Of a stretch of 64,000 nucleotides of DNA, positions 1-9,095 are shown piece by piece. The stretch is from Bin55 sp963664665 (lineage in GTDB: Bacteria > Pseudomonadota > Gammaproteobacteria > Pseudomonadales > Azotimanducaceae). Below the pieces are notes generated by a model. The model searched no databases and was not told the DNA's origin. It worked only from the letters and a program-made list of their open reading frames with translations. Both the position numbers and the translations under genes were made by a program. The DNA lies in the NCBI GenBank assembly GCA_963664665.2, contig CAXXMH010000007.1, positions 62,001-126,000 of the forward strand, read 5' to 3'. The first letter of the stretch is position 1. Each line of letters begins with the position of its first letter.

Positions 1-563
1 AAGCATTTTGGGCTCAAGTCGCACTTGGAGCTGGATTCAAGTCCGTGTTATTCACAGACGTGCGAACTGCTGATGACGTCGATCTTTGTCATGAAGCCAT
101 CCGACCAGATAAACCCGGAAACGACGCCAAAATGGGCGTAAAACTCCGTCGTCCGGCGTTATCTGGCTACAACATCAACACTTACGGCACGGACTTGGAG
201 TCGATCGTCTCCGTCATCATGATCGAGAAAGCGGTAACCGTTGACAACATCGATTCCGTTCTTGAACGTGCGAAGGAGCGGGGCATTGACATGACCCAAT
301 GGGGTCCGGCAGACTTCAGTTTCTCGAAAGGCGATCCTTCGCTGCAAGGTAGTAATGAGATGCGTGGATACGAAGAGCTCGTGATCAAGAAATCTATAGA
401 GTACGGCGTACCGCCTAGGATCGAAATTGGTGAAGTCGAACAAGCGAAGCGATATATCGATCTCGGCGTTCGGCACTTCTGCATCGGTTGGGATCGCTTT
501 ATCTACAGTGCGGCAATCTCGCGATTGGGTCGAGGTTTAAAGGAATTACTCGAAACGATCTAG
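1..563 (+). CDS. HpcH/HpaI-family aldolase, 3' part (partial)
   Basis: The reading frame is open from the first bases of the window to a TAG at 561-563, so the N-terminus lies outside. Family members are class II, metal-dependent aldolases that split 4-hydroxy-2-oxo acids to pyruvate or a related keto acid plus an aldehyde, or are citrate-lyase beta-like enzymes. Visible marks are EAIRPDKPG, the segment SVIMIEKAVTVDN (family-typical end of a beta strand carrying the metal-binding Glu), GPADFS and the C-terminal GVRHFCIGWDR strand. The GTG at 45 is internal to the protein. The next gene lies on the opposite strand and converges on it. The substrate cannot be told from sequence. Confidence 0.85.
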   Translation, partial: AFWAQVALGAGFKSVLFTDVRTADDVDLCHEAIRPDKPGNDAKMGVKLRRPALSGYNINTYGTDLESIVSVIMIEKAVTVDNIDSVLERAKERGIDMTQWGPADFSFSKGDPSLQGSNEMRGYEELVIKKSIEYGVPPRIEIGEVEQAKRYIDLGVRHFCIGWDRFIYSAAISRLGRGLKELLETI

Positions 564-606
564 TCGAACTTGCGTTGATTCGATAATCCGGGCAAGGCAG
601 CGACGA

Positions 607-1623
607 TTACGAGACTTTCTCCCAACGTCCGGTCGAAACGCTTCGATACATAGTGATAGCGGTTCGCAATTCTCCCAGTGCGTACTCAGGCGGCGCTGCG
701 AGTGCGGTGTCGTCTAGGACGAAACTTGCGAAGTCTGCGAGCTCAACGCCGTATGACGCGGCTTTGCTTTCAAACGCACTCATAACGTTTTTGCCGGTCG
801 GGTGATCTTCGTTATAGAGCATCAGCCTACCCTCGCGACCGCGTTCGATCACGATTTCACCTTTGGTGCCGGTTATACGAAAATCCTCGATCGGCGCGAG
901 TGCACCAGTACTCTGTATCGCTTGAAACGTACCAATCACACCAGACTCAAACCGCAGAATCGCTTGCGCAATCGATTCGCCTTCCATCTCGGGAATGAAA
1001 CGAGCTGTTGCAGCAACCACTTCGTCTATTTCACCTAGCATCATCCGCATTGGACGAATCCAATGAGCACCACCATCGATGCTGATCCCACCTCCTGATT
1101 TCGCGAGGCTGAATCGCCACGGTAAGTTGTCTGAATCAAATGCTCTGAGCGGATCGTAAAAACAGGCTTTCCCGGTCACGACATCTCCAATCGCACCTTG
1201 ATCGATGAGGGCGCGCGCCTCAACGACATCCATCCAATATTGGGCTTGTTCCGCCACCATCAACTTGACGCCGGCTTGCTTCGCGCCATTGAGAATGCGT
1301 TCTGCAGTGAGAACGTCCATGGCGATCGGCTTTTCGAGTACTACGTGTTTCTTCGCCACATAACAGACGTTCGCCCCCCACTCATGAAGGTGATGCGGGA
1401 GCATCAGATCTACAGCATCCACATCGGCTTCACGGACACATCGCTCAAGCGATGCATACGGTTTCGCACCTACGGTTTCAGCAAATGCTTTGGCTGCCTT
1501 TTCATTTACATCGACGACTGCGCGCACGTCAATCCGGGGAGCATGTCTTCGAATGCCGTTCCAATGCGCACGTGCTATACCACCGCACCCGACCATTGCT
1601 AGCTTGAGCACGCTCTCAGCCAC
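607..1623 (-). CDS. Gfo/Idh/MocA-family NAD(P)-dependent oxidoreductase
   Basis: About 338 aa. The N-terminal Rossmann fold shows LKLAMVGCGGIARAHWNGI, then the family motif EKPIAMDVLTAERI, whose Lys is the usual catalytic residue of the EKP signature. The C-terminal alpha/beta domain carries GGGISIDGGAHWIRPM. Such enzymes oxidise or reduce sugars, inositols or sugar-like acids with NAD(P). I chose the GTG at 1623, which begins 2 nt after the TAG of the upstream PhyH gene; a longer frame to 1686 would overlap that gene by about 60 nt. It is probably the last gene of a sulfatase, PhyH and oxidoreductase unit. Substrate unknown. Confidence 0.85.
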   Translation of the reverse strand: MAESVLKLAMVGCGGIARAHWNGIRRHAPRIDVRAVVDVNEKAAKAFAETVGAKPYASLERCVREADVDAVDLMLPHHLHEWGANVCYVAKKHVVLEKPIAMDVLTAERILNGAKQAGVKLMVAEQAQYWMDVVEARALIDQGAIGDVVTGKACFYDPLRAFDSDNLPWRFSLAKSGGGISIDGGAHWIRPMRMMLGEIDEVVAATARFIPEMEGESIAQAILRFESGVIGTFQAIQSTGALAPIEDFRITGTKGEIVIERGREGRLMLYNEDHPTGKNVMSAFESKAASYGVELADFASFVLDDTALAAPPEYALGELRTAITMYRSVSTGRWEKVS

Positions 1624-1625
1624 GT

Positions 1626-2792
1626 CTATATACCCAGATCCTGCAGGTTGTAGTCCTTGAGTTCCGCGAGCCGATCTGACGACCACGCAAATTCTTGCAC
1701 GTCGTTTGCGAATGGCTCGTACGCATACGGCGCTTCTTCCGGAAATCGCGACTTGCGAGCTTCAATCCCGAATTGGATAAGTCGAGACCGGGACCGTATG
1801 TACTCATCTGTGTAGTCGGTCACCGGACTATGCACGCCACCGCTTCGAACATTCAGCACGCTTCGTCGGCGATGAAAGCCGTAAGTCATTGAAACGCGGA
1901 ACCGGTCGCTCGTATTCGCGAAAGAACCGTGAATGGCTTGACGGTTCGTAATAGCCACGTCGCCGGGGTTGCAGATCAGTGGTACCGCTGTCGGCAATCG
2001 GTCAGAGCCAGCGTCAGCCACCATCTGCTTGATATTTAGCTTACCTCGCGCGTGAGATCCTGGAACCACCCACAGTCCGTTTTCTGCGTCGCAGCCGTAG
2101 AGCTGAACCATGTAGTTAAACCCGTGCGTGCTTTCGTCCATGTCTGGACTTTCCCAATGGGTAAAGCCGTCTTGATGCCAGGCAACCGAACCGCCAAGAC
2201 CAGGCTGCTTGATCCAAATTGCTTCATGGAAAGGCGTGAAATCGCTGCCGTGAATCGCGGCTGCCAGGGTCAGCAGACCCGGATGACCGTACAAGCGTAG
2301 ATAGGCTTCGGAAAACTGAAGTCCTCCACTGATTATTTGCACGATCTCATCTGGTGCATCCTCGGGTGGATTTAGCTCGATCATCTTCGCCTGATGACGA
2401 CCGTACGCTGCCTTTGTGCCGCCAACTGGATCTGATAGTGGTTTAACAAAACTGACGCTTCGTGCTTCGTTTTCCGCACCCAGTGCAGGTCGACCGTGAC
2501 GATCAAGCTTCGAACCGCGATGGGTTGGCGCTCGGTCGAGCATGTCGGCAACGTCAGCTTCGAGATCCGCCAATTCAGTGTCCGAGATCACGTCCTGCAA
2601 TACATAGAAGCCAAACTCGCGGTACGCATCTAGGATGTCTTGATGTACGTTCCCATTTGAGTCGATCAGCAATGGACCACGGTTCGGCATCGCCAACGCA
2701 CGGCGCGTGCCTTCTTTGCGGTAGCGCACGATGTCTTGTTCGTGTTCGCCGTAATCCGATCGAGAACTGGTATGGCGAGGAAGTGCGGTCAT
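1626..2792 (-). CDS. PhyH-family Fe(II)/2-oxoglutarate dioxygenase
   Basis: 388 aa. It is a cytosolic non-haem iron oxygenase of the phytanoyl-CoA dioxygenase family. The iron triad is visible as H206-x-D208 in VAWHQDGFTHW and a distal H289 in AITNRQAIHGSF, with a 2-oxoglutarate-binding Arg at about 297-299. The first 40 residues are an extension ahead of the fold, which starts near QDILDAYREFGFYVLQD. ATG 2792 has a GGAGAG ribosome site 9 nt upstream. It sits between a sulfatase and a Gfo/Idh oxidoreductase on the same strand, suggesting a small catabolic operon for a sulfated or hydroxylated substrate, which is inference. One of four PhyH genes in this window. Confidence 0.9.
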   Translation of the reverse strand: MTALPRHTSSRSDYGEHEQDIVRYRKEGTRRALAMPNRGPLLIDSNGNVHQDILDAYREFGFYVLQDVISDTELADLEADVADMLDRAPTHRGSKLDRHGRPALGAENEARSVSFVKPLSDPVGGTKAAYGRHQAKMIELNPPEDAPDEIVQIISGGLQFSEAYLRLYGHPGLLTLAAAIHGSDFTPFHEAIWIKQPGLGGSVAWHQDGFTHWESPDMDESTHGFNYMVQLYGCDAENGLWVVPGSHARGKLNIKQMVADAGSDRLPTAVPLICNPGDVAITNRQAIHGSFANTSDRFRVSMTYGFHRRRSVLNVRSGGVHSPVTDYTDEYIRSRSRLIQFGIEARKSRFPEEAPYAYEPFANDVQEFAWSSDRLAELKDYNLQDLGI

Positions 2793-2850
2793 GTTCTTAA
2801 TCTCTCCGGTGTAGTTCCAAGCTTCGTCTATCTAGAGCGTATAGTTCAAA

Positions 2851-4299
2851 TCACTTCAACTCTAGTCGTTCAAACTGTTCAGGAGGCGCGTCATTGCTGA
2901 TCATCGCCTCCTTCATCAAGTTGATCATTCGTTCCTCAACGCCATGATCTTCGATCGGTTTGATTTGACCCGGATCGTTCTTGAGATCGAATAGTTGTGT
3001 CGTAAATTCCGTTGTTGCTCGAGCCATACCAGGCGCGGGAATTCGCATGACGGGACATCCCTTGGTAAAGCTAAAGCCCTCATGCCACTTCATGTCTGCG
3101 AGCTCGCGTGTGCTAAATGGACTTCGCATATGCATGGGTACCAAGGTGTAATGGTTTAGAGGCGCATTACCTTCTCGAGGTGCGCGCATATAGACGTATT
3201 CCCCGTCCGTGACGTTGACATGGCCACCAAACATGCCATAGATCGACGCATCGCGAACTGAAGCATCGCCATCGATCAATCCGTGCAAGTCAAACCCTTG
3301 CATGTCTTCAGTACGATCGATTCCGAAATAACTGAGTAACGTGGGTCCGACATCGATCGCTTGGGTCAAACCCTGTCGCCTTACATTGCGTTTGCCCGTG
3401 CGAGGATCCCATACGAAGAACGGAATATGCGCTGTTTCGTTGTACCAAGGCATTCGCATCTTGCCCCACCAATCATGCTCACCCAAGAGAAAGCCATGGT
3501 CCGTGACGATCATCAACATCGTGTCGTGCCACATGTCGTGTTCGTCCATAAAGTCAATCACGGTACCGAGATAGTGGTCACATTGGGTCAGCAATGCGGC
3601 ATACTGATGGCGAAGATATTCGACAGCGTCAGGGTCCTCAGATACACGTTCATACTTCGGCCAATCGAAATGTGGACCGTCCCACGCATAGTTGTAACGG
3701 TCTTTCCATTGTTTCAGCGTGAAGAATGGCTCGTGGGGGTCAAACGTCTCAATCTGTAAGTACCAGTTGTCTTTATCGCAGTTCGTCTCGAGAAATTCGA
3801 GACCACCAGCAAACGTCCGAGCTTGTGGCGTCAGTGATTCTTCTTGCATGTACTTCCGGTTGATCCAGTCTTGGCGCGTCACACGACCAAGATGCTCAGG
3901 CAACTCGGGATCTCTAACTTCACCTTTCCAAGCATCTCCTTCTTGTCCGCGCACGTTAACCCAACTGGAGTATCGATGGTGATATGTCGCCCCACCGTCT
4001 TCCCAGTAGTGATAGTGGTCCGATACCAGGTGGGTGTAAACACCGCTATCGCGCAGGATCGAGAAGGTCGAGTCGTCGAACGGCTCGTAAGGTCCCCATG
4101 ATCGATGCAAGAAATTGTGTCGTCCGGTATGGAGTTCGCGTCGCGCAGGGATGCAAGGCATGCTGCCGACATAGTGGTTATCGAACGTTACGACTCTCTC
4201 GCCAAGACGTTTGAAATTTGGCGCAAGCGTCCAGTCACAACCGTAGTTTGGGAGCATGTGTCGATTCAGTGAGTCGTACATCACCATGATTGCTTTCAT
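2851..4299 (-). CDS. Sulfatase (alkaline-phosphatase superfamily, Cys-type)
   Basis: 482 aa. The sulfatase signature C49-I-P-A-R53 lies in SMPCIPARRELHTGR; the Cys is the residue converted to formylglycine in Cys-type sulfatases. N-terminal metal-site residues (MVMYDSLN) and the later DHGFLLGEHDWWGKM block, with the metal-ligand Asp-His, are present. There is no signal peptide, so a cytosolic enzyme is expected. ATG 4299 follows a GGGAG site. Maturation needs a formylglycine-generating enzyme or anaerobic SME, and neither is in this window. The start of PhyH lies 58 nt downstream on the same strand. Possible substrates are choline-sulfate-like or sugar sulfates, but nothing here decides. Confidence 0.9.
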   Translation of the reverse strand: MKAIMVMYDSLNRHMLPNYGCDWTLAPNFKRLGERVVTFDNHYVGSMPCIPARRELHTGRHNFLHRSWGPYEPFDDSTFSILRDSGVYTHLVSDHYHYWEDGGATYHHRYSSWVNVRGQEGDAWKGEVRDPELPEHLGRVTRQDWINRKYMQEESLTPQARTFAGGLEFLETNCDKDNWYLQIETFDPHEPFFTLKQWKDRYNYAWDGPHFDWPKYERVSEDPDAVEYLRHQYAALLTQCDHYLGTVIDFMDEHDMWHDTMLMIVTDHGFLLGEHDWWGKMRMPWYNETAHIPFFVWDPRTGKRNVRRQGLTQAIDVGPTLLSYFGIDRTEDMQGFDLHGLIDGDASVRDASIYGMFGGHVNVTDGEYVYMRAPREGNAPLNHYTLVPMHMRSPFSTRELADMKWHEGFSFTKGCPVMRIPAPGMARATTEFTTQLFDLKNDPGQIKPIEDHGVEERMINLMKEAMISNDAPPEQFERLELK

Positions 4300-4343
4300 C
4301 GTCTTTCTCCCACCAAGTCGTTAAACCGTAGCTAAATCTATAC

Positions 4344-5426
4344 CTAGCGTCGTGGCACGCGCATGCCATTGGGTACCAGTGCTTCTCCAGAATTGCGTTT
4401 CTCTTCAATCTCCGTATGTGTTTTCGTTAGGAGGAGATATCGTTCTGGACTATATGGATGGGTTGTGAAAATCGAGGACCTGAACGTGACCTCATCCGCT
4501 AGGACACGCCAGATCTCAGCACGGTTTGAGGTATCGAGTCCCGCGTTCGCAAGCAGATACATTGAGACGTAATCTGCTTCGCGTTCTGCGCCAATGGACA
4601 TCGCGTCCCGTGATAGACCTGAAAACACCCCACCCAGCCAGACACGTTGTGTGAGAAAAGCTACGTCGAAAATAAGACCTAATCCTGAGTTCACGTTCGC
4701 GCGCGTCATGTGACTCAACGTGCAATGTGCCAGCTCATGGGCGAGCACCGTGCGCATTTGTTCATCGTCCAACAGCGCCGCCATACCTTGCGTGACGAGA
4801 ATTTCGCGCCCGTTCGTCCGGGCCTGTACTTCAAGGCTAGGTTTCAGAACCAACGCGATATTGCACACTCTTGTTGGAGCGACCGTAAACCTCAATCGCT
4901 CGCCTTCACGCTCAATTTCAAGCGATACAGACTCACTTCGTATGAGTGCGTCCAGTCGTCGCTTTATTGACCTGTTGAAATCGCTCGCCGTATTCGCGGT
5001 CCAGGACCAGTTGCCAATACCAACGATGCGATCATGTTTCTTCAAACCCGCGACGTGGGCTGGCGAACCTTCTGCTACAGCGTAGATCACAGCCTGATCA
5101 TTGAATTTAAGAACTGATTCGCGAACTTTCCTTTCGAGCGAATTGAGACCGGTTTCACTTCGAGGCGACTCATAACGAAAACCTAGCGAACGCACGGTCT
5201 GACCGCGACAGAATGCCGTGTTTTTCTCACGTAACGGCCACAGAAGGTTGTAGAGCCGGTCAGTTTGTTCGATCCCAGTGGCAAAAGTATTGGCTAACTG
5301 AAGCTCTCGTTCATACGCAAGTTCTTGTGATGAAATACGTGGAATATCAATCGATGCGCAGCTAGCGAGTAGCGCTGCGACAATGCACGTAAATACGCAA
5401 TTTGTGGTATGTAAAGATGCTTTCAA
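4344..5426 (-). CDS. M48-family lipoprotein metalloprotease with PDZ-like domain
   Basis: About 360 aa from the TTG at 5426. This start gives a compact lipoprotein signal (MKASLHTTN, then a hydrophobic run ending in the lipobox LLASC), whereas the longer frame to 5489 puts 21 extra residues ahead of it. A PDZ-like segment (VIYAVAEGSPAHVAGLKKHDRI) is followed by the zincin motif HELAH at about 230-234 and the third-ligand region AEREADYVSMYLL, so the catalytic residues are intact. It is likely an envelope quality-control protease of the BepA/YcaL-like M48 group, anchored by lipid. The sulfatase follows 44 nt downstream. The start is uncertain. Confidence 0.85.
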   Translation of the reverse strand: MKASLHTTNCVFTCIVAALLASCASIDIPRISSQELAYERELQLANTFATGIEQTDRLYNLLWPLREKNTAFCRGQTVRSLGFRYESPRSETGLNSLERKVRESVLKFNDQAVIYAVAEGSPAHVAGLKKHDRIVGIGNWSWTANTASDFNRSIKRRLDALIRSESVSLEIEREGERLRFTVAPTRVCNIALVLKPSLEVQARTNGREILVTQGMAALLDDEQMRTVLAHELAHCTLSHMTRANVNSGLGLIFDVAFLTQRVWLGGVFSGLSRDAMSIGAEREADYVSMYLLANAGLDTSNRAEIWRVLADEVTFRSSIFTTHPYSPERYLLLTKTHTEIEEKRNSGEALVPNGMRVPRR

Positions 5427-5689
5427 AGCAAGAACTTCGTTGCGTGGCTCAATTAATTGGCGACCGGCAAAATGAGTCGAATTATGCAAGTGAACGGTCT
5501 CGTAGATTTACGGAGTTTCGCCGGATTTGAGCGACTGTCCCCTTTTCTATTTAGCACATGCCACGCCTTCACCATAATCAGCCGGCGTGCTACTCCATAT
5601 CGCGGGAACCGCGCGTTCTTTAGAAACGGTCGAACCGTGGTCAATTTAGCGCAAAGCGCACTGAAATACTTGCTGAAGCTAATATAGAA

Positions 5690-7090
5690 ATGAGCGATCA
5701 GTCCGAAAAGTCCACCCCTCGCCGAGTAGTTATTGTCGGGGCTGGCGTATCTGGTCTAGCCGCGGCTTGGGCACTTAGTCAGCATCCGGATCGATTCGAT
5801 TTCCGCATCTACGAAGCCCAACCTCGAATCGGTGGCAATGCAGTGACCGCAGACATGCCTCAAGCAGACGGTAGTTCCATACCTTTTGACATCTCTGTTA
5901 CGGCATGTATTCCGTCTGTGTACCACCACATCATGCTACTGATGCAGAAGTTTGACATCGAATTAGTGCCAACGCGGTTCAGTTACAGCGTGAAATATCG
6001 AGGTCGGATCTATGCACACGACTTCACCTCTGAGTTGCGAACAAGACTTCAACTAGAGATTACTAAGTTCCAACGCATCTTGAAGCGCATTCAGTGGTTT
6101 GGCTGGCTTACTCGCGCAAATTCCAAAGCACTGAACGCTCTGAATCCTTTCAACTACATCAGTATGCGCACGGTACTCAACTTCGCTGGACTATCTGGCG
6201 ATTTCAGAAATCAAGTACTCAAACCCATGTTCGTTAACTTCCTAATGGCGACGAACGTTTTCGATATGCCAGCGGCGCTGTTTGCGCGCTATCTCGAGTT
6301 TTTCGATATCGAGTCGGCTACGCCCATGCAAACGTGGGACCAGGGAACTCGTCGCATCTACGAGTCTCTTGTATCAGGTTTTCAAGACAAGATTTACTTG
6401 AATCGACCTGTTCGAAAGGTCTATCGACACTCATCGCATGTAGTAATTGAAGATGAATCCGGTGCAACCGAGCACTTCGACGAAGTGATACTCGCGTGTA
6501 ACGCGAATCAGACTTTGATGATCCTTGATCAACCGACGATGCTAGAACGGTACATCCTTTCAGCTATTCGCTACGAAAGTGAACTGCATAACCACGCGAT
6601 CGTTCACTCTGACGCATCGGTGTTACCTGACAACGACGTGAAAGCGCTGACGAGTCGCAGCAATCACATCGAACAGTATGGCGTTCGGCCAGACAATTAT
6701 GAAATCACCTACATCATGCACAATCAACAACCGTGGGCTGGTCACTCAGATAAACCTTGTCTAGTAACGTACAACGCAAACAGCGTGATTGATCCAGAGC
6801 GCATCGTCGGTCGTTGGTGGTTTCAACACGTTGTACACGATGTGAAGCATGTCGCAATGATCGTACCGTTGTTTGGTTTTATTCAGGGTAGACGACGGAC
6901 CTTGCACTGCGGTGCTCATGTCTTGATTAACAGTCAAGAAACATGCTTTGTAAGCGGCCTTGCAGCTGCGACCCAGCTCGGTGCAGAGTATCCGTTCAAC
7001 GATCGTGAAGCACGACGCGTGTTCAATCATTACGGTAGCATCATGCATGGTTGGCGATTCCGAAAAGCAAAATCAATCCAGTCGAACTAA
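5690..7090 (+). CDS. FAD-dependent NAD(P)-binding oxidoreductase (amine-oxidase-like)
   Basis: 466 aa. The N-terminal dinucleotide-binding motif VVIVGAGVSGLAAAWAL is at 13-29, followed by the acidic strand end YEAQPRIGGNA that binds the FAD ribose. The C-terminus has INSQETCFVSGLAAATQLGAEYPF, the usual closing FAD segment. It belongs to the group annotated as NAD/FAD-binding proteins related to amine oxidases and cyclopropane-fatty-acid-associated oxidoreductases. No signal peptide is visible. It starts at ATG 5690 with a weak upstream site, and the SDR follows 54 nt later, so the two may be co-transcribed. Substrate unknown. Confidence 0.85.
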   Translation: MSDQSEKSTPRRVVIVGAGVSGLAAAWALSQHPDRFDFRIYEAQPRIGGNAVTADMPQADGSSIPFDISVTACIPSVYHHIMLLMQKFDIELVPTRFSYSVKYRGRIYAHDFTSELRTRLQLEITKFQRILKRIQWFGWLTRANSKALNALNPFNYISMRTVLNFAGLSGDFRNQVLKPMFVNFLMATNVFDMPAALFARYLEFFDIESATPMQTWDQGTRRIYESLVSGFQDKIYLNRPVRKVYRHSSHVVIEDESGATEHFDEVILACNANQTLMILDQPTMLERYILSAIRYESELHNHAIVHSDASVLPDNDVKALTSRSNHIEQYGVRPDNYEITYIMHNQQPWAGHSDKPCLVTYNANSVIDPERIVGRWWFQHVVHDVKHVAMIVPLFGFIQGRRRTLHCGAHVLINSQETCFVSGLAAATQLGAEYPFNDREARRVFNHYGSIMHGWRFRKAKSIQSN

Positions 7091-7144
7091 ACGTTCTCAA
7101 ACACGAGCGATAAGCTCGTAAGGCAAATTAGGAGAAAACACATC

Positions 7145-7948
7145 ATGGCAGAACGCTTGAAATCGAAGGTCGCTATCGTCACCGGTGGGAATAGTGGAAT
7201 CGGTGAAACGACCGCGCACACATTCGCACGGGAAGGCGCGAAAGTTGCCTTAATGGCGCGCCGCGAAGAGCAAGGTGAAGCGGTTGAGGAAGCAATCCGA
7301 GCGGAGGGTGGCGATGCTACATTCTTCGCCTGTGATGTGCGCGACAATGACTCAGTCGAAAAGGCAGTGGCGGGCGTCGTGGATACCTACGGCCGTATCG
7401 ACGTTCTATTCAATAACGCGGGGGGCGGCGCTGGCAATCGCTTTCCGAATGAGCCTAACGAGGAATGGCTCCGGGTAATTGACGTCAATCTCACCGGGAC
7501 GTTCTATGTGAGCCAGGCTGTGTGGCCTCATATAGTCGCGGCTGGCGGCGGCGCCGTTGTCAACATGTCGTCTTTAGCAGCACAGCGAGGATTTAGTCCA
7601 GCTATGGCGGAAGCCTATGGCGCGACTTCAGCTTCGTATTACGCTGCGAAGGCTGGTGTTGATGCGCTAACACGCTACATGGCAGGAGTTGGCGGGAAGG
7701 ACAACATCCGCGTTAACTGTGTCCGACCAGGACAGATCCTCACCCCCGGCGCGACTCGAGGTACATCGAACGATCCGGATGGCGGACACCATGTCTTCGA
7801 ACAAATGTTCGATTTTCACCAGATCATTCAAGGTCCTGGTTACCCTCAAGATGTTGCCAACTTGGTGCTCTTCCTGGTGTCAGATGAATCCCGTTTCCTC
7901 ACTGCCGAAATCATTAATGTTGATGGTGGCGTCGCTGCAAAAATCTAG
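7145..7948 (+). CDS. Short-chain dehydrogenase/reductase (SDR)
   Basis: 267 aa, classical SDR length. The cofactor motif TGGNSGIG is at 13-20, the NNAG strand appears as NNAGGG, and the catalytic Ser-Tyr-Lys are seen in VNMSSLA and the SYYAAK segment. A ten-residue insertion (SPAMAEAYGA) lies just before the active Tyr. It ends with the usual LTAEIINVDGG. ATG 7145 has a strong AGGAGA site. It is an NAD(P)-dependent oxidoreductase of an alcohol or ketone. A PhyH dioxygenase follows 59 nt downstream, and such SDR and PhyH pairs often hydroxylate and then oxidise one substrate. Confidence 0.93.
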   Translation: MAERLKSKVAIVTGGNSGIGETTAHTFAREGAKVALMARREEQGEAVEEAIRAEGGDATFFACDVRDNDSVEKAVAGVVDTYGRIDVLFNNAGGGAGNRFPNEPNEEWLRVIDVNLTGTFYVSQAVWPHIVAAGGGAVVNMSSLAAQRGFSPAMAEAYGATSASYYAAKAGVDALTRYMAGVGGKDNIRVNCVRPGQILTPGATRGTSNDPDGGHHVFEQMFDFHQIIQGPGYPQDVANLVLFLVSDESRFLTAEIINVDGGVAAKI

Positions 7949-8007
7949 GATCAGAGTAACTGAGCCTTTGGACTATCTCGAACGGCTGAATTTACGAGAG
8001 TAAACCT

Positions 8008-9027
8008 ATGGAAATCAACGATTGGACGTCAGCCCGACACTTGCCGGAACTATATCGTGAATTGAAAGAGCTCGATCTACTCGAGCATGTCGCTGAGTTA
8101 GAGGCTTTCGGCTACACCGTCGTTCCGCCTTCGAAAGTCGGGACGCCTAAGCAACATGAAGCGATTCGAGACGCGCTGATCGAAGTCGCCTGCAGTCGAA
8201 AAGAATGTGGAGCTTCTGAGCTTGAAGAGGTCTTTGCCGACGGGCAGGAGCTCATGCGCTTCATGCTTTGGGATGATCCCATTTTTGAAAGAACGTTGTT
8301 GAATCCTGCAGGATTTGGCCTGGTCCAATACCTGCTTGGGACGAATTGCATACTCAGTCTGTGCGATGGCTGGTTAAAAGGCGAAGGTGAAGCACGCACC
8401 GGCATACATGCCGATTGGGCGCAGTTTGAGATGGTTACGTTTCCGCCAGAACCATTTACAGCAAATTTCAACTATCTGTTGTCGGATTACTCCAAAGACG
8501 ATGGCGCACTTGCGTTTGTTCCTGGAAGTCATCGATGGCGACGATTTCCTTCACCAGAAGAGTCCGAGTACTGGCTAGATCGTGCGCAAGCCGTTGAAGC
8601 GCCAATGGGCTCAATGGTCATCTGGGGCGATCACACATGGCATGGGTCCTATCCGCGTAAAACTGAAGGACTTCGATTAATGATGCTTGCGACGTACTGC
8701 CGACCTCATATGCAGTCTCAGGAGCCGTTCAGAACGACAGTTACTCAGCAAGTCCTTGACCGGAATCCCATTCGGTTCGGACAACTCATGGATATCGGCG
8801 GTGGATTTCCATTCGGTAAATCGCCTAATCGCCCTCCGAAACCGACTTCCGATCGCAAGATTCCGCCGTATTTAAGCCTTTTCAATAACGAACCAGCAAA
8901 TGGCGTGCTGCAAGTTCGTCCGCAAACAGATTTCCATCAATATGACCTTGAACTTAGTCGAGCGGTGTATCACAGACTCAAAGGCAAGAAACTTCCGTTT
9001 CCAGATGTTTACAGGATCAAACGTTAG
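8008..9027 (+). CDS. PhyH-family dioxygenase
   Basis: 339 aa. Iron ligands are H134-x-D136 (IHADWAQF) and H212 in the block TWHGSYPRKTEGLRL, with R223 a candidate for 2-oxoglutarate binding. The same WHGxxPxKTxGLRL block recurs in the plus-strand PhyH protein at 34686, so these two belong to one subfamily that differs from the PhyH proteins at 1626 and 33751. It lies directly after the SDR gene on the same strand and probably in the same transcript. The product is cytosolic. Substrate not identifiable. Confidence 0.88.
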   Translation: MEINDWTSARHLPELYRELKELDLLEHVAELEAFGYTVVPPSKVGTPKQHEAIRDALIEVACSRKECGASELEEVFADGQELMRFMLWDDPIFERTLLNPAGFGLVQYLLGTNCILSLCDGWLKGEGEARTGIHADWAQFEMVTFPPEPFTANFNYLLSDYSKDDGALAFVPGSHRWRRFPSPEESEYWLDRAQAVEAPMGSMVIWGDHTWHGSYPRKTEGLRLMMLATYCRPHMQSQEPFRTTVTQQVLDRNPIRFGQLMDIGGGFPFGKSPNRPPKPTSDRKIPPYLSLFNNEPANGVLQVRPQTDFHQYDLELSRAVYHRLKGKKLPFPDVYRIKR

Positions 9028-9095
9028 AGCTACGGCAGAGTTGGTTCTATCCCTTACGCCTGTTGGCGACTGCTACAAGAAAGCGACAGGCTAAA

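Noticed and set aside
5500..5620. A hairpin (CACGCC with GGCGTG) upstream of the FAD oxidoreductase as an RNA element
   Set aside because: The pairing is only 6 bp with a wide loop and no conserved partner.
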